A DNA stretch of 64,000 nt from Muribaculaceae bacterium (GTDB lineage Bacteria; Bacteroidota; Bacteroidia; Bacteroidales; Muribaculaceae), in contig JAFYYI010000092.1 of the NCBI GenBank assembly GCA_017557665.1, positions 1 through 64,000 on the forward strand, read 5' to 3'. A program made the translations under genes and the position numbers. Every line of letters begins with the position of its first letter. Position 1 is the first letter of the stretch. This document shows positions 53,671-62,405 of the stretch, in pieces. The notes beneath the pieces are model-generated. The model worked only from the letters and a program-made list of their open reading frames with translations. It was not told the DNA's origin and did no database searches.

Positions 53671-53859
53671 ATGAAGCGTAAAAAGAAGAAACAGCCCATC
53701 AATCTGGATGCCCTGAAGGCGATGCGCCGCGGCAGCCGTGAGGGCGAGCAGGAATTGCTCGGTCCCGGTTTCCACTCGGCCCATCGTGTCCACCGCTCCA
53801 AGAAGACCTATACCCGCAAGACCAAGCACAAGGGCGACAGTGCCGAAAACAACGATTAA
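53671..53859 (+). CDS. Small basic hypothetical protein
   Basis: This 62-residue protein starts at ATG 53671, 5 bases after the macro-like gene; the same frame is open further upstream but overlaps that gene. The composition is highly basic (MKRKKKKQPINLDALKAMRR and SKKTYTRKTKHKGD), suggesting RNA, DNA or ribosome binding. No cysteines or hydrophobic helix are seen. The tight spacing supports translation as the second gene of a two-gene operon. I do not recognise a family. Confidence 0.6.
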   Translation: MKRKKKKQPINLDALKAMRRGSREGEQELLGPGFHSAHRVHRSKKTYTRKTKHKGDSAENND

Positions 53860-53922
53860 GTGAACTCAACATCACGTCCGTGTCATTGTTGATGAACGTG
53901 AGTGATTGATTTAAAGTGAATA

Positions 53923-53950
53923 GCGCCGAGACATTTTTGTGCCTCGGCGT
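53923..53950. terminator. Hairpin between the small basic gene and the rel-like gene
   Basis: CGCCGAG and CTCGGCG frame an inner ACA-T-rich-TGT loop, giving a 7-bp GC-rich stem about 65 bases after the stop codon. It has no T tract downstream. Confidence 0.5.
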
Positions 53951-53980
53951 TGGCTATCTTGAAAATGTGCCCTATATTTG
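53950..53980 (+). promoter_or_regulatory. Promoter of the rel-like gene
   Basis: TTG (53950-53952), 20 bases, TATATTTG (53973-53980) is close to consensus and gives a leader of about 40 nt. Confidence 0.6.
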
Positions 53981-54017
53981 TACCTCATTTTGAAAACTGA
54001 GGTTTTTTTGTCAAGAT

Positions 54018-54023
54018 AGGAGG
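54018..54023 (+). promoter_or_regulatory. Unusual strong Shine-Dalgarno sequence
   Basis: AGGAGG lies 6 bases before the ATG at 54030 and 3 before the ATG at 54027. Strong SD sites are rare in Bacteroidota. The spacing favours the second ATG as the start. Confidence 0.6.
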
Positions 54024-54026
54024 CAT

Positions 54027-55892
54027 ATGATGGAAAATAACTACGATGAACAAATTATAGCTGGCGCCGAGGCCGTCTTTGCTGCAATGGAGAGCAGGGT
54101 CTCGGAGGCTGATATGGCCAGGATACGTGACGCCTTTAACTTTGCTCGTCAGGCTCATGCCGACCAGTGGCGCAAGTCGGGCCTGCCTTACATCATGCAC
54201 CCGATTGCGGTGGCAATTATTGTGGCCTGCGAGATGATGCTGGATGCCGACTCGGTGATAGCCGCCTTTTTGCACGATGTGGTCGAGGACACCTCCATCA
54301 CTATAGATGAAATCGGGCAACGCTTTGGAAGCAATGTGATGATGATTGTCCAGACTGTGACCAAGCAGAACAAGGAGAAGTACGAGATGTCCAAGCAGCT
54401 CGACAATTTCAGGCAGATGCTTCACTCCATCCATTCCGACATCAGGCCCCTGCTGGTGAAATTGGCCGACAGGCTGCACAACATGCGCACCCTGGAGAGC
54501 ATGCCGCCTCACAAACAGATGAAAATCGCCGGCGAGACCGACTATTTCTATGCGCCGCTGGCCAACCGTCTGGGACTTTATAACATCAAGATCGAATTGG
54601 AGAACCTCAGCCTGCGCTACCGTTGTCCTAAAGAGTATAGTGAAATCGAAACGGCCATCTTCAATGACAAGGAGATACACAGCGAGCGCATCTATGCCTT
54701 TGTGGACAAGATTGCCCACTTGCTGGAGGATGCCGACATTGAGGCCCGTGTGGTAGTGGAGTATCGCAGGCCTTATGCCCTGTGGCGCAAGATGCATCGT
54801 GACCATCTGGATTACAACCATGTACCTGACCGTCATTACATAGAAATCGTGTATGCCTGTGACGACCAGTCGCAGGAGAAACGACTGGCTCTCAAAGCTT
54901 ATGCCTGGCTGACAAGCGAATTCAAGGAGAAACCTCACAGCATCATCAACTACATCGACTCCCCCAAGGAGAACGGCTACCAGAGTTTCCACCTCCAGTT
55001 ATTGTCCGACTCGGGCTGTTGGGAGGAAGTTCACATCAGTAGCGAGCGCATGGCGCTGCATTCCCAGATCGGATGTGTCGCGCAACTCAAGAAGGGCGGC
55101 ATCGTCAGCTGGATTGACACGTTCAGTAAGGAGCTGCACGACATCGAGAATCATCTTCAGGACGGGAACTTCATCGAGGACGTGGTGGCGTCCTTTTACA
55201 ACGACGACATCATGGTGTTCACCCCGACAGGTGACCCCATCAGGTTACCCAAGGGCGCTACAGCCCTTGATTTTGCCTTCAAGATTCACAGTCAGATTGG
55301 TGAGAAGGCACGCTATGCCTTTATCAACGGACGCCTGGCATCGGTGATGACCGAACTGCAGCGTGGCGATGTGGTGGAAATCAAGTCGGGCGAGGCATTG
55401 AAGGCCGATCCCTCATGGGTCACGCGTGTGAAGACTTCCAGCGCCCGTCGAGCGCTCAAGCGGCAACTGGCCAAACAGGCGAAACCGCAATACAACCGCT
55501 GTCCGCTGTGTCTTCCTATCCCCGGGGATGAGGTCGCCGGCTTCAAGGAGACGGACGGCACCATCACAGTTCACAAGCGCAACTGTCCCCGAGCCATCAG
55601 CCTGGCCACCCAGCATGGCGATTCCATTGTCGAGGTGGACTTTACACCCACCTTCAGCATCCTTTATCCTGCCTCGGTGCGGGTCATTGCCATCGACCGC
55701 TACCGTTTGCTCGGTGACCTGATTGACTGCATCACCAGCGAGTTGCGCCTGTCGATGGACAAATTGTCAATCAACACGTCCGATGGCATCGTCGAGTGTA
55801 CCATTGCCTTTGGTGTCCGCTCCTCCAATGACCTGAAGCGCATCTTGGAGCGCATCAAGAAGATTGATGGTGTGGAGGAAGTGAAATATTGA
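54027..55892 (+). CDS. RelA/SpoT homologue, probably mainly a (p)ppGpp hydrolase
   Basis: The 621-residue product begins with a complete HD hydrolase domain: His58 in MHPI, His83-Asp84 and Glu87-Asp88 in LHDVVEDT, and VKLADRLHNMRTL. The following synthetase domain keeps the outline (IDSPKENGYQSFHLQL) but its key motifs are changed: the substrate loop usually like RxKxxYSIxRKM reads YRRPYALWRKM, and EIQIRT reads EVHISS. A TGS domain (DIMVFTPTGDPIRLPKGATA) and an ACT-like C-terminus follow. Shorter than usual (about 735), it may act mainly to break down (p)ppGpp. The start may be the second Met. Confidence 0.85.
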   Translation: MMENNYDEQIIAGAEAVFAAMESRVSEADMARIRDAFNFARQAHADQWRKSGLPYIMHPIAVAIIVACEMMLDADSVIAAFLHDVVEDTSITIDEIGQRFGSNVMMIVQTVTKQNKEKYEMSKQLDNFRQMLHSIHSDIRPLLVKLADRLHNMRTLESMPPHKQMKIAGETDYFYAPLANRLGLYNIKIELENLSLRYRCPKEYSEIETAIFNDKEIHSERIYAFVDKIAHLLEDADIEARVVVEYRRPYALWRKMHRDHLDYNHVPDRHYIEIVYACDDQSQEKRLALKAYAWLTSEFKEKPHSIINYIDSPKENGYQSFHLQLLSDSGCWEEVHISSERMALHSQIGCVAQLKKGGIVSWIDTFSKELHDIENHLQDGNFIEDVVASFYNDDIMVFTPTGDPIRLPKGATALDFAFKIHSQIGEKARYAFINGRLASVMTELQRGDVVEIKSGEALKADPSWVTRVKTSSARRALKRQLAKQAKPQYNRCPLCLPIPGDEVAGFKETDGTITVHKRNCPRAISLATQHGDSIVEVDFTPTFSILYPASVRVIAIDRYRLLGDLIDCITSELRLSMDKLSINTSDGIVECTIAFGVRSSNDLKRILERIKKIDGVEEVKY

Positions 55893-56031
55893 TCACCGAT
55901 GCCGCTCCATCAATGCCCCGGACCTGTCATTTTCTAGGCAGAGCCGAGGAGAAACATGGCCGGTTTTGTGTTGGAGATGACAGATATTTTGTATTTTTGT
56001 CCCCCAGATATTAACCCGTAACCCTGAAAAT

Positions 56032-56808
56032 ATGAAGAAGTACATCTATCTAACAACCCTGGTTCTGGCCATGAGCTGTGGCTTGCTGACATCATGCAAG
56101 AGTGTGCAGAATGGCGCCCAAGTCAAGGATAAGACAATGGACAGCAGCCAGTTTGTCAATATCACCGATGTAGTGCCCGATGCTATCCTTGAAATCCGTT
56201 ATTACAGTACCTACAACTTTGTGGGTGCGCGCATCGATGGTTACGAGGAGCCTGTCGCCCTGATGACACGCCAGGCCGCCGACAGCCTGCGCGCTGTCAG
56301 CGACGACCTCAAGCGTCACGGCTACCGCCTGAAAATCTACGATGCCTACCGTCCGCAGCGCGGCGTGGACCACTTCCTGCGCTGGGCCCTTGACGAGACC
56401 GACACGATTACCAAGGCCTATTTCTATCCTCGCCTGACCAAGAAAGAAGTCTTTGAAGGCGAATATGTTGCCGAGAAGAGCGGTCATTCCCGCGGTTCGA
56501 CAGTCGACCTGACCCTCTTTGACATGCAGACCGGCAAGGAACTTGACATGGGCGGCACGTTCGACTGGTTCGGCATCGAGAGCCATCCCGACTTTGGCGG
56601 CGGTAATCCCGAGACCCTTGAGTTCCAGCAGGTGGTACCCACGTTCACCTCCGAGCAATTCTACAACCGCATGATCTTGCGCACCGCCATGATGCGCCAC
56701 GGTTTCCTCCCCCTCGACAACGAGTGGTGGCACTTCCGCCTCGATAACGAACCCTTCCCCGATACCTACTTCAACTTCCCCGTCCGCACCCTCCCACGGC
56801 GTCAGTAA
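56032..56808 (+). CDS. VanX-type D-Ala-D-Ala dipeptidase lipoprotein
   Basis: The 258-residue lipoprotein has a signal with lipobox LLTSC (Cys22). The zinc site of the peptidase M15D family is complete: His152 and Asp159 in SGHSRGSTVDLT, and the catalytic Glu231 with His234 in EWWHF. The conserved arginine is in YDAYRP. It splits D-Ala-D-Ala released from peptidoglycan, probably for recycling or salvage in the envelope. No VanA/VanH partner genes are nearby, so vancomycin resistance is not implied. It is followed by its own terminator. Confidence 0.92.
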   Translation: MKKYIYLTTLVLAMSCGLLTSCKSVQNGAQVKDKTMDSSQFVNITDVVPDAILEIRYYSTYNFVGARIDGYEEPVALMTRQAADSLRAVSDDLKRHGYRLKIYDAYRPQRGVDHFLRWALDETDTITKAYFYPRLTKKEVFEGEYVAEKSGHSRGSTVDLTLFDMQTGKELDMGGTFDWFGIESHPDFGGGNPETLEFQQVVPTFTSEQFYNRMILRTAMMRHGFLPLDNEWWHFRLDNEPFPDTYFNFPVRTLPRRQ

Positions 56809-56839
56809 AGGAGGTGTGACATGTAAGCGTGTTTGAGAA

Positions 56840-56871
56840 AAAATGAGGGAAACAATAGTTTTCCTCATTTT
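56840..56871 (+). terminator. Terminator of the dipeptidase gene
   Basis: AAAATGAGGGAAAC (56840-56853) pairs with GTTTTCCTCATTTT (56858-56871) through 14 bp with one G-T wobble and a 4-base loop. Its own right arm ends in T residues. Confidence 0.75.
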
Positions 56872-56904
56872 CACTTGATGTTGAAAAATTTATTGGAATT
56901 GTTG

Positions 56905-56935
56905 CTTGTTGGATGAGGAAAAATAAGTACCTTTG
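56905..56935 (+). promoter_or_regulatory. Promoter of the TonB-dependent receptor gene
   Basis: CTTG (56905-56908), 19 bases, TACCTTTG (56928-56935). Transcription should start near 56942, giving an unusually long leader of about 250 nt. Confidence 0.7.
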
Positions 56936-57002
56936 CGGCGAAATTTGAAGTGGTTTTATTATTAAATGTCAATCAACATTATATTTGGCATACCTTTTAG
57001 GA

Positions 57003-57122
57003 TATCTTGTAGCGGTGAGGCGGCAAGCCAATTCTATAACCCGCTGCAAGATAGTGACTTTAGCTATATGCGCGCCACATTGGATGGGGAAAAACCCGCC
57101 AATGTGGCGCGAAAAATTTTTA
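57003..57122 (+). promoter_or_regulatory. Structured 5' leader: two hairpins, possible attenuator or riboswitch-like element
   Basis: Hairpin 1 pairs 57003-57015 with 57041-57053 (13 bp, one G-U). Its 25-base loop holds a small GGC/GCC stem. Hairpin 2 pairs 57071-57083 with 57099-57111 (13 bp, perfect), with an inner GGG/CCC pair around AAAAA. An A5T5 run follows at 57112-57121. Hairpin 2 looks like an intrinsic terminator inside the leader of the receptor gene, and hairpin 1 could be a sensing or antiterminator part. I do not recognise a known riboswitch class. Confidence 0.6.
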
Positions 57123-57192
57123 TAAACCCGAATAAAACAAATCAATTTTTTAATAATTCATCATTTTTTAATTCATTAAAATCAATTATTGT

Positions 57193-60100
57193 ATGTTGAG
57201 AACAGTTAAGCTTTTGGCATTGGTGGCAATGTTTTTTGTGGCATTGGCATCGAGTGCTCAGGTGACGACCTCGGCACTGTCGGGTGTTGTGACCGATGAG
57301 AACCAGCAGGCGATGATTGGCGCAACCATCACCGCTTTGCACACGCCCTCAGGCACCAAGTACAACGCCGTTACCAACATGGATGGTCGTTACACCATTC
57401 AGGGTATGCGTCCTGGTGGCCCCTACACCGTTAGCGTGTCCTACATCGGCTACGAGCCTCGCAGCATCGAAGGCGTGACCTTGCAGCTGGCCGAGACTTC
57501 TAACCTTGACTTCGACATGAGCGTTGATGCCAACACTCTGGGTGAGGTCGTTGTTACTTCTACTGCTACTAAATTCCGCGCTGAGAAGACTGGTGCTGCT
57601 ACGAACATTAACAGCGCCCAGATCAGCAACCTGCCCACCGTGACCCGCAATCTGACTGACGTGACCCGTCTGTCGCCCTACGGCGGTAACGGCATGAGCT
57701 TTGCAGGTACCGATGGCCGTACCGCCAACTTCACCGTTGACGGTGCCAACTTCAACAACAACTTCGGTCTGAGCGACAACCTGCCCGGTGGTGGTAACCC
57801 CATCAGTATCGAGGCTATCGAGGAGTTGCAGGTGGTTATCTCGCCCTACGACGTTCGTCAGACCAACTTCATCGGTGGTGGTGTGAACGCTATCACCAAG
57901 AGTGGTACCAACAAGTTCCGTGGCAGTGCTTACATCTTCCACCGCAACGAGAACCTGCGTGGTGACGTTGTTGATGGCACTCAGCTGGGTGCTGCAGCTC
58001 GTGAGAAGGACCGCGTGACCACCTATGGTGCAACCATTGGTGGCCCGATCATTAAGGACAAGCTGTTCTTCTTCGTGAACGGTGAAATGACCAAGAAGCC
58101 GACCGTCGTGAACACGATGAGCCCGTCGAACAATGGTGTTGCCGATGCCGAGCGTGGTATCTCGCGCACTACGTTTGCCGACCTGGAGCGTGTGAGCAAT
58201 TTTGTTAAGAGCAAATACGGCTATGACACTGGCTCTTGGACCAAATTCCCCGCCGACGAGAACAACTATAAGATTCTTGCCCGCTTGGACTGGAACATCA
58301 ACCATGACCATCACCTGGCCCTGCGCTACAACTACACCAAGAACCGCTACTGGAGCAATCCTAACGGTACTTCGATGGATGGTGGCACGCGTATGGCTAG
58401 CTACCGTGTATCGCAGAACTCTTTCTCCTTTGCCAACTCAATGTATGGCATGGACAACCTGGTACACTCTTTCTCGTTTGACCTGAACAGCCGTCTGAGC
58501 GACAACCTGTCGAATCAGTTCCTGGCTACCTTATCCAAGCTGGACGACATCCGTGCCAGCAACTCGAGTGAGTTCCCCTTCATTGACATCACGATGACCG
58601 ATGACGCTGGCAACCGTGACAACTACATGGCTCTGGGTTATGAGCTGTTCACCTGGAACAACGCTGTGCACAACACCATCTGGAACCTGCGTGACGATGT
58701 GACCTGGTACTACGGTAACCACAAGATCATGGGTGGTCTGAGCTTTGAGCATCAGATGGCCGACAACCAGTACATGCGTAATGGTACGGGTTACTACCGC
58801 TACAACAGCGTTGACGACTTCATCAACGGTGCTACCCCCGAGGTTGTTTGTTTGACCTACGGTTACGGTAGCGAGACCAAGCCTGCTGCCCGCGTGCAGT
58901 TCAACAAGGCTGGTATCTATGCTCAGGACGAGTGGAACATCACCAAGAACTTCAAGTTGACCTACGGCCTGCGCCTCGACGGTCTGTTCTTCAATAATGG
59001 TGACCTGCTCACCAACAATGCCATCCTGGCTTTGAACTATTATGACAATAAAGGCAACGAACGTCACATCGACACCGGCAAGTGGCCCAACAGCAACCTG
59101 ATTATCCAACCTCGTTTGGGCTTCAGCTGGGACGTATTCGGCAACAAGAGCCTCAAGGTTCGTGGTGGTACAGGTCTGTTCTCGGGCCGTCTGCCTCTGG
59201 TGTTCTTCACCAACATGCCCACCAACGGCGGTCTGGTACAGTATCAGGCTCAGCTCAACGCCAACACCAAGATTGGCGGTATGGTTAAGGATCCCAACAC
59301 TGGTGAAATGGTTTATAAGCCCAACCGTGGCTTTGAGAACTACACTGGTGCCTACACTACCGATGCCAACGGTAACCGCTACATCGACATGAGCCAGTTT
59401 GCCGGCGGTCTGGTGACCGAAAATGGCAACGCTTCGATCGACGCCCTGCGCAATAAGCTTATCGGCATGGGTTATCCCGAGAACGTAACCCCCGACATGG
59501 GTACCGTTCCCTCTTCGATCAGCGCTGTTGATCCCAAGTTCAAGATGCCGATGGTCTGGAAGACCTCGTTGGCTGTTGACTACAGCATCCCCGTTTCGTT
59601 CCCCTTCAGCATTACCATTGAGGGTATCTTCAACAAGAACATCAACGCTGCTAGTATCAGCGACTGGGCTATCCCCAGCGTGGGTGGCTTCGCCCGCTTC
59701 AACGGTGTAGACAACCGTCCCATCTATCCTGCCGGTTTCCGCACGGGTACCAAGGCTTTCGTCCTCGAGAACACCAGCCGCGGTTATGGTTGGATTGCTA
59801 ACGTGACCTTGAATGCTGATCCCACCGATTGGCTGAGCCTGATGGCCGCTTATACCCACACCGTACAAAAGGAGGTTACCGGTATGCCCGGTAGCGCTGC
59901 CGAGAGCGCCTTCACCTATGTTCCCACCATCGAGGGTCCCAACAACATCAAGCTGCACAACTCGCAGTATGTTACTCCTGACCGTTTCATCCTGTCAGCA
60001 ACTGGTCATGACCACAGCGGTAACCACTATGGCCTGATTTATGAGACCTGGCGCGGCGGTTACAACTACTCTTACATGATGGCCAACGACATGAACGGCG

Positions 60101-60591
60101 ACGGTTACAACTATGACGCAGTGTACATTCCCACCGACGCACAGGTTGAAAACCGCGAGTTCCGTTTCGTGAGCGAGAGCGACAAGACCCGCTTCATGGA
60201 CTACGTTCATGCTAACAGCTACCTGAAGAACCATCAGGGTCAGTATGCCGAGGCCTACAGCCTGTATAACCCCTGGGTTCATCGCATTGACTTGAGCTAC
60301 AAGCATGACTTCTCACTGAATGTCAGCGGTGCCAAGCACACCCTGCAGCTGCTCTTCGACGTGAAGAACGTGCTGAACCTGTTCAACTCGAGCTGGGGCG
60401 TGAGCAAGTACCTCAACCCCGAGATCGGCAGCGATCCCCGCATCCTCAAGTATGAGGGCGTTGACGCTGAGGGCTATGCCACCTTCTCGACTCCGGGCTC
60501 CATCAACGGTGCTACCAAGACCTTCGTTCCCAACAAGTCCATAGGTCAGTGCTGGAACGCTTCTATCGGTATCAAGTACATCTTCAACTAA
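57193..60591 (+). CDS. TonB-dependent outer-membrane receptor, Oar-like
   Basis: The 1132-residue receptor has a signal peptide (ALVAMFFVALASSAQ), an N-terminal carboxypeptidase-regulatory-like domain (residues about 26-110: ALSGVVTDENQQAMIGATI, GRYTIQGMRPGGPYTVSVSY), a TonB plug (LGEVVVTSTATKF to VNAITKSGTNKFRGSAY) and a long barrel ending in YIFN. The plug-to-barrel motif GGGVNAITKSGTN is typical of the Oar/OmpA-related branch that imports or secretes large substrates rather than SusC proper. No SusD gene follows; a BACON/OB-fold lipoprotein does, 23 bases downstream. The substrate is unknown. Confidence 0.9.
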   Translation: MLRTVKLLALVAMFFVALASSAQVTTSALSGVVTDENQQAMIGATITALHTPSGTKYNAVTNMDGRYTIQGMRPGGPYTVSVSYIGYEPRSIEGVTLQLAETSNLDFDMSVDANTLGEVVVTSTATKFRAEKTGAATNINSAQISNLPTVTRNLTDVTRLSPYGGNGMSFAGTDGRTANFTVDGANFNNNFGLSDNLPGGGNPISIEAIEELQVVISPYDVRQTNFIGGGVNAITKSGTNKFRGSAYIFHRNENLRGDVVDGTQLGAAAREKDRVTTYGATIGGPIIKDKLFFFVNGEMTKKPTVVNTMSPSNNGVADAERGISRTTFADLERVSNFVKSKYGYDTGSWTKFPADENNYKILARLDWNINHDHHLALRYNYTKNRYWSNPNGTSMDGGTRMASYRVSQNSFSFANSMYGMDNLVHSFSFDLNSRLSDNLSNQFLATLSKLDDIRASNSSEFPFIDITMTDDAGNRDNYMALGYELFTWNNAVHNTIWNLRDDVTWYYGNHKIMGGLSFEHQMADNQYMRNGTGYYRYNSVDDFINGATPEVVCLTYGYGSETKPAARVQFNKAGIYAQDEWNITKNFKLTYGLRLDGLFFNNGDLLTNNAILALNYYDNKGNERHIDTGKWPNSNLIIQPRLGFSWDVFGNKSLKVRGGTGLFSGRLPLVFFTNMPTNGGLVQYQAQLNANTKIGGMVKDPNTGEMVYKPNRGFENYTGAYTTDANGNRYIDMSQFAGGLVTENGNASIDALRNKLIGMGYPENVTPDMGTVPSSISAVDPKFKMPMVWKTSLAVDYSIPVSFPFSITIEGIFNKNINAASISDWAIPSVGGFARFNGVDNRPIYPAGFRTGTKAFVLENTSRGYGWIANVTLNADPTDWLSLMAAYTHTVQKEVTGMPGSAAESAFTYVPTIEGPNNIKLHNSQYVTPDRFILSATGHDHSGNHYGLIYETWRGGYNYSYMMANDMNGDGYNYDAVYIPTDAQVENREFRFVSESDKTRFMDYVHANSYLKNHQGQYAEAYSLYNPWVHRIDLSYKHDFSLNVSGAKHTLQLLFDVKNVLNLFNSSWGVSKYLNPEIGSDPRILKYEGVDAEGYATFSTPGSINGATKTFVPNKSIGQCWNASIGIKYIFN

Positions 60592-60614
60592 TTCCTAAAG
60601 ACTAAGACATTATT

Positions 60615-62132
60615 ATGAAGCTCAAATATTTTATTTCGTTTTTTGCACTGGTAGCCATGTTGTCGGCTTGCTCCGATGACGATGCAATTACCTTGCTTGA
60701 TGAGATTCAGGTTTCTTCTTCCTACGTGAGCATCAACGAGGCTGGTGGCTCTAACACGATTACCATCAACGCCAAGGAAGCCTGGTCATTTGACGAGGAT
60801 GAAATCCCTGCTTGGTTGACCGTGAGCCCCAAGAATGGTGGCGCCGGTGAGACCCAGGTGACCTTCAGCGCCGATCCCGCCCCCGACGGCCGTTCCACCG
60901 TGCTGCATGTCGCTTGTGCTGACAAGAGCCAAACCATCAACGTGATTCAAGGTCTCGCAGTCGTTAAGGAGGCCACTTGCGCCGAGGTCATTGCCGGCCC
61001 TGAGAGCAAGACCTACCGCGTGACCGGTACTGTAACCAGGATCAGCAACACGACCTACGGTAACTGGTATTTGGTTGACGAGACGGGTGAGGTTTACATC
61101 TATGGTACCCTGGATGCTAAGGGTGGTACCAAGAACTTCTTGAGCCTGGGCCTTGAGGAGGGTGACATCGTTACCGTCGAAGGTCCCAAGACCGTATATA
61201 ACGGTACCGTTGAACTTGTTGACGTAACTGTTATCAATATCCAGAAGTCGCTTGTCAAGGTCGAGGGTTATGATCCCGAGGATGCCACGATTCCCAAGGA
61301 GGGTGGTAACGTGACCGTGAACCTGACCTGCAAGACCAATAACGGCATCTCGGTTGAGATTCCCGACGGGGCCAAGAACTGGCTGGGCATCGTGTCGATA
61401 TCCGGTGGCGCTGAGCCTGTGGTAACCTTCCATGCCAATGCCAACAATGGTGGCGACCGCAACACAACCGTGGTCTTTAAGACTGTCGACGACAAGGGTA
61501 AGGAATATAGCGCAATGGCAACCATCATCCAGAAGGGCTCTATCGTAGCTGCTACTGTAGCCGAGTTCTTGGAGGCCGAAGTGGGTGAGACGCAGTACCG
61601 CATCACTGGTGTGATTTCCAAGGTGGTGAATACAACCTTTGGTAATGTTTACATCCGTGACTGGTCGGGCGAGACCTACGTCTATGGCATCGGTGCCAAG
61701 GGTGACTTTGAGGCCGCTGGTCTGAAGGAAGGCGACGTTGTTACCCTCGTGGGCAAGCGTGGCGAGTACAAGGGTGATCCTCAGATGGCTGGTGCTATCC
61801 TTGAGAGCGTCATTCCCGTAACTCCTGTCAGCATCGACGAGTTCCTCGATAAGGAGGATGATCCCAACACCTACTACAGGATCACAGGTACCATTATCGA
61901 TATCGCTAATCCCATTTACGGTAACGTAACCCTCGAGGATGAGACCAACAGTGTGTATGTCTATGGCTGCTATCCTGGTTGGGGAGCTACCGGTGACAAC
62001 CGCAAGGGTCTGTTCGAGAGAGAGGGTATCGAAGTGGGTGACAAGCTGAGCGTTATCGGCGTGAAGAGCACCTATAACGGTGCTCCCCAGCTGGCCAACG
62101 GTGTTTACTTCTCTCATGAGAAGCCCGAGTAA
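60615..62132 (+). CDS. Lipoprotein with BACON and repeated OB-fold domains
   Basis: The 505-residue lipoprotein has lipobox LSAC (Cys19). A BACON-type domain (about residues 35-115) begins VSSSYVSINEAGGSNTITIN. It is followed by an OB-fold-like domain (YRVTGTVTRISNTTYGNWYL), a second BACON-like domain (DATIPKEGGNVTVNL), and two more OB-like domains (YRITGVISKVVNTTFGNVYI and YRITGTIIDIANPIYGNVTL). The three OB units share the pattern YR[VI]TG-x-[IV]-N-x-[TI]-YGN. OB folds often bind nucleic acids or sugars. It is probably the surface partner of the upstream receptor. Ligand unknown. Confidence 0.8.
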   Translation: MKLKYFISFFALVAMLSACSDDDAITLLDEIQVSSSYVSINEAGGSNTITINAKEAWSFDEDEIPAWLTVSPKNGGAGETQVTFSADPAPDGRSTVLHVACADKSQTINVIQGLAVVKEATCAEVIAGPESKTYRVTGTVTRISNTTYGNWYLVDETGEVYIYGTLDAKGGTKNFLSLGLEEGDIVTVEGPKTVYNGTVELVDVTVINIQKSLVKVEGYDPEDATIPKEGGNVTVNLTCKTNNGISVEIPDGAKNWLGIVSISGGAEPVVTFHANANNGGDRNTTVVFKTVDDKGKEYSAMATIIQKGSIVAATVAEFLEAEVGETQYRITGVISKVVNTTFGNVYIRDWSGETYVYGIGAKGDFEAAGLKEGDVVTLVGKRGEYKGDPQMAGAILESVIPVTPVSIDEFLDKEDDPNTYYRITGTIIDIANPIYGNVTLEDETNSVYVYGCYPGWGATGDNRKGLFEREGIEVGDKLSVIGVKSTYNGAPQLANGVYFSHEKPE

Positions 62133-62214
62133 CCCAGTGGATTAGGGCCTCAATATGAATTATATTTCTGAGTCCCGTTACTAAGCGTATTACATTCAAT
62201 CATGAATTTGTTGC

Positions 62215-62246
62215 AGGGAGCGGCCATTTGGCCGCTCCCTTGTTTT
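62215..62246 (+). terminator. Terminator of the receptor/lipoprotein operon
   Basis: GGGAGCGGCC-ATTT-GGCCGCTCCC has a perfect 10-bp stem with a 4-base loop, followed by TTGTTTT. Confidence 0.88.
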
Positions 62247-62342
62247 ATCGCGGTGTTTCTATTGGTGTGTCTCTGCCGTAGTGACTTTGTTGGTGTAATC
62301 CCAGACTGTGCCTCGGACTACCGGACAATGGGTCATGAAAGC

Positions 62343-62374
62343 TTTGGTGGGATGTGAGTTTTTAGTTACCTTTG
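62343..62374 (+). promoter_or_regulatory. Promoter of the phosphodiesterase gene
   Basis: TTTG (62343-62346), 20 bases, TACCTTTG (62367-62374), 31 bases before the start codon. Confidence 0.75.
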
Positions 62375-62405
62375 CGGCATTGATTGACTTTAAAACTAAT
62401 AGACG

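Noticed and set aside
56032..56808. Vancomycin resistance determinant
   Set aside because: The VanX fold and active site are present, but no VanA ligase, VanH dehydrogenase or VanRS genes accompany it. Chromosomal VanX-like peptidases have other roles.
56966..57199. 77-codon open frame upstream of the TonB receptor
   Set aside because: It overlaps the two-hairpin leader and the receptor start, and its composition follows the RNA structure and an AT-rich tail rather than a protein family. It is very likely untranslated leader.
58531..59958. 475-codon frame opposite the TonB receptor
   Set aside because: It is an antisense shadow of the receptor with low-complexity Val/Gly/Thr sequence and no start context.
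60786..62117. 443-codon frame opposite the OB-fold lipoprotein
   Set aside because: It is antisense to a protein with clear BACON and OB-like repeats; its own sequence shows no motif.
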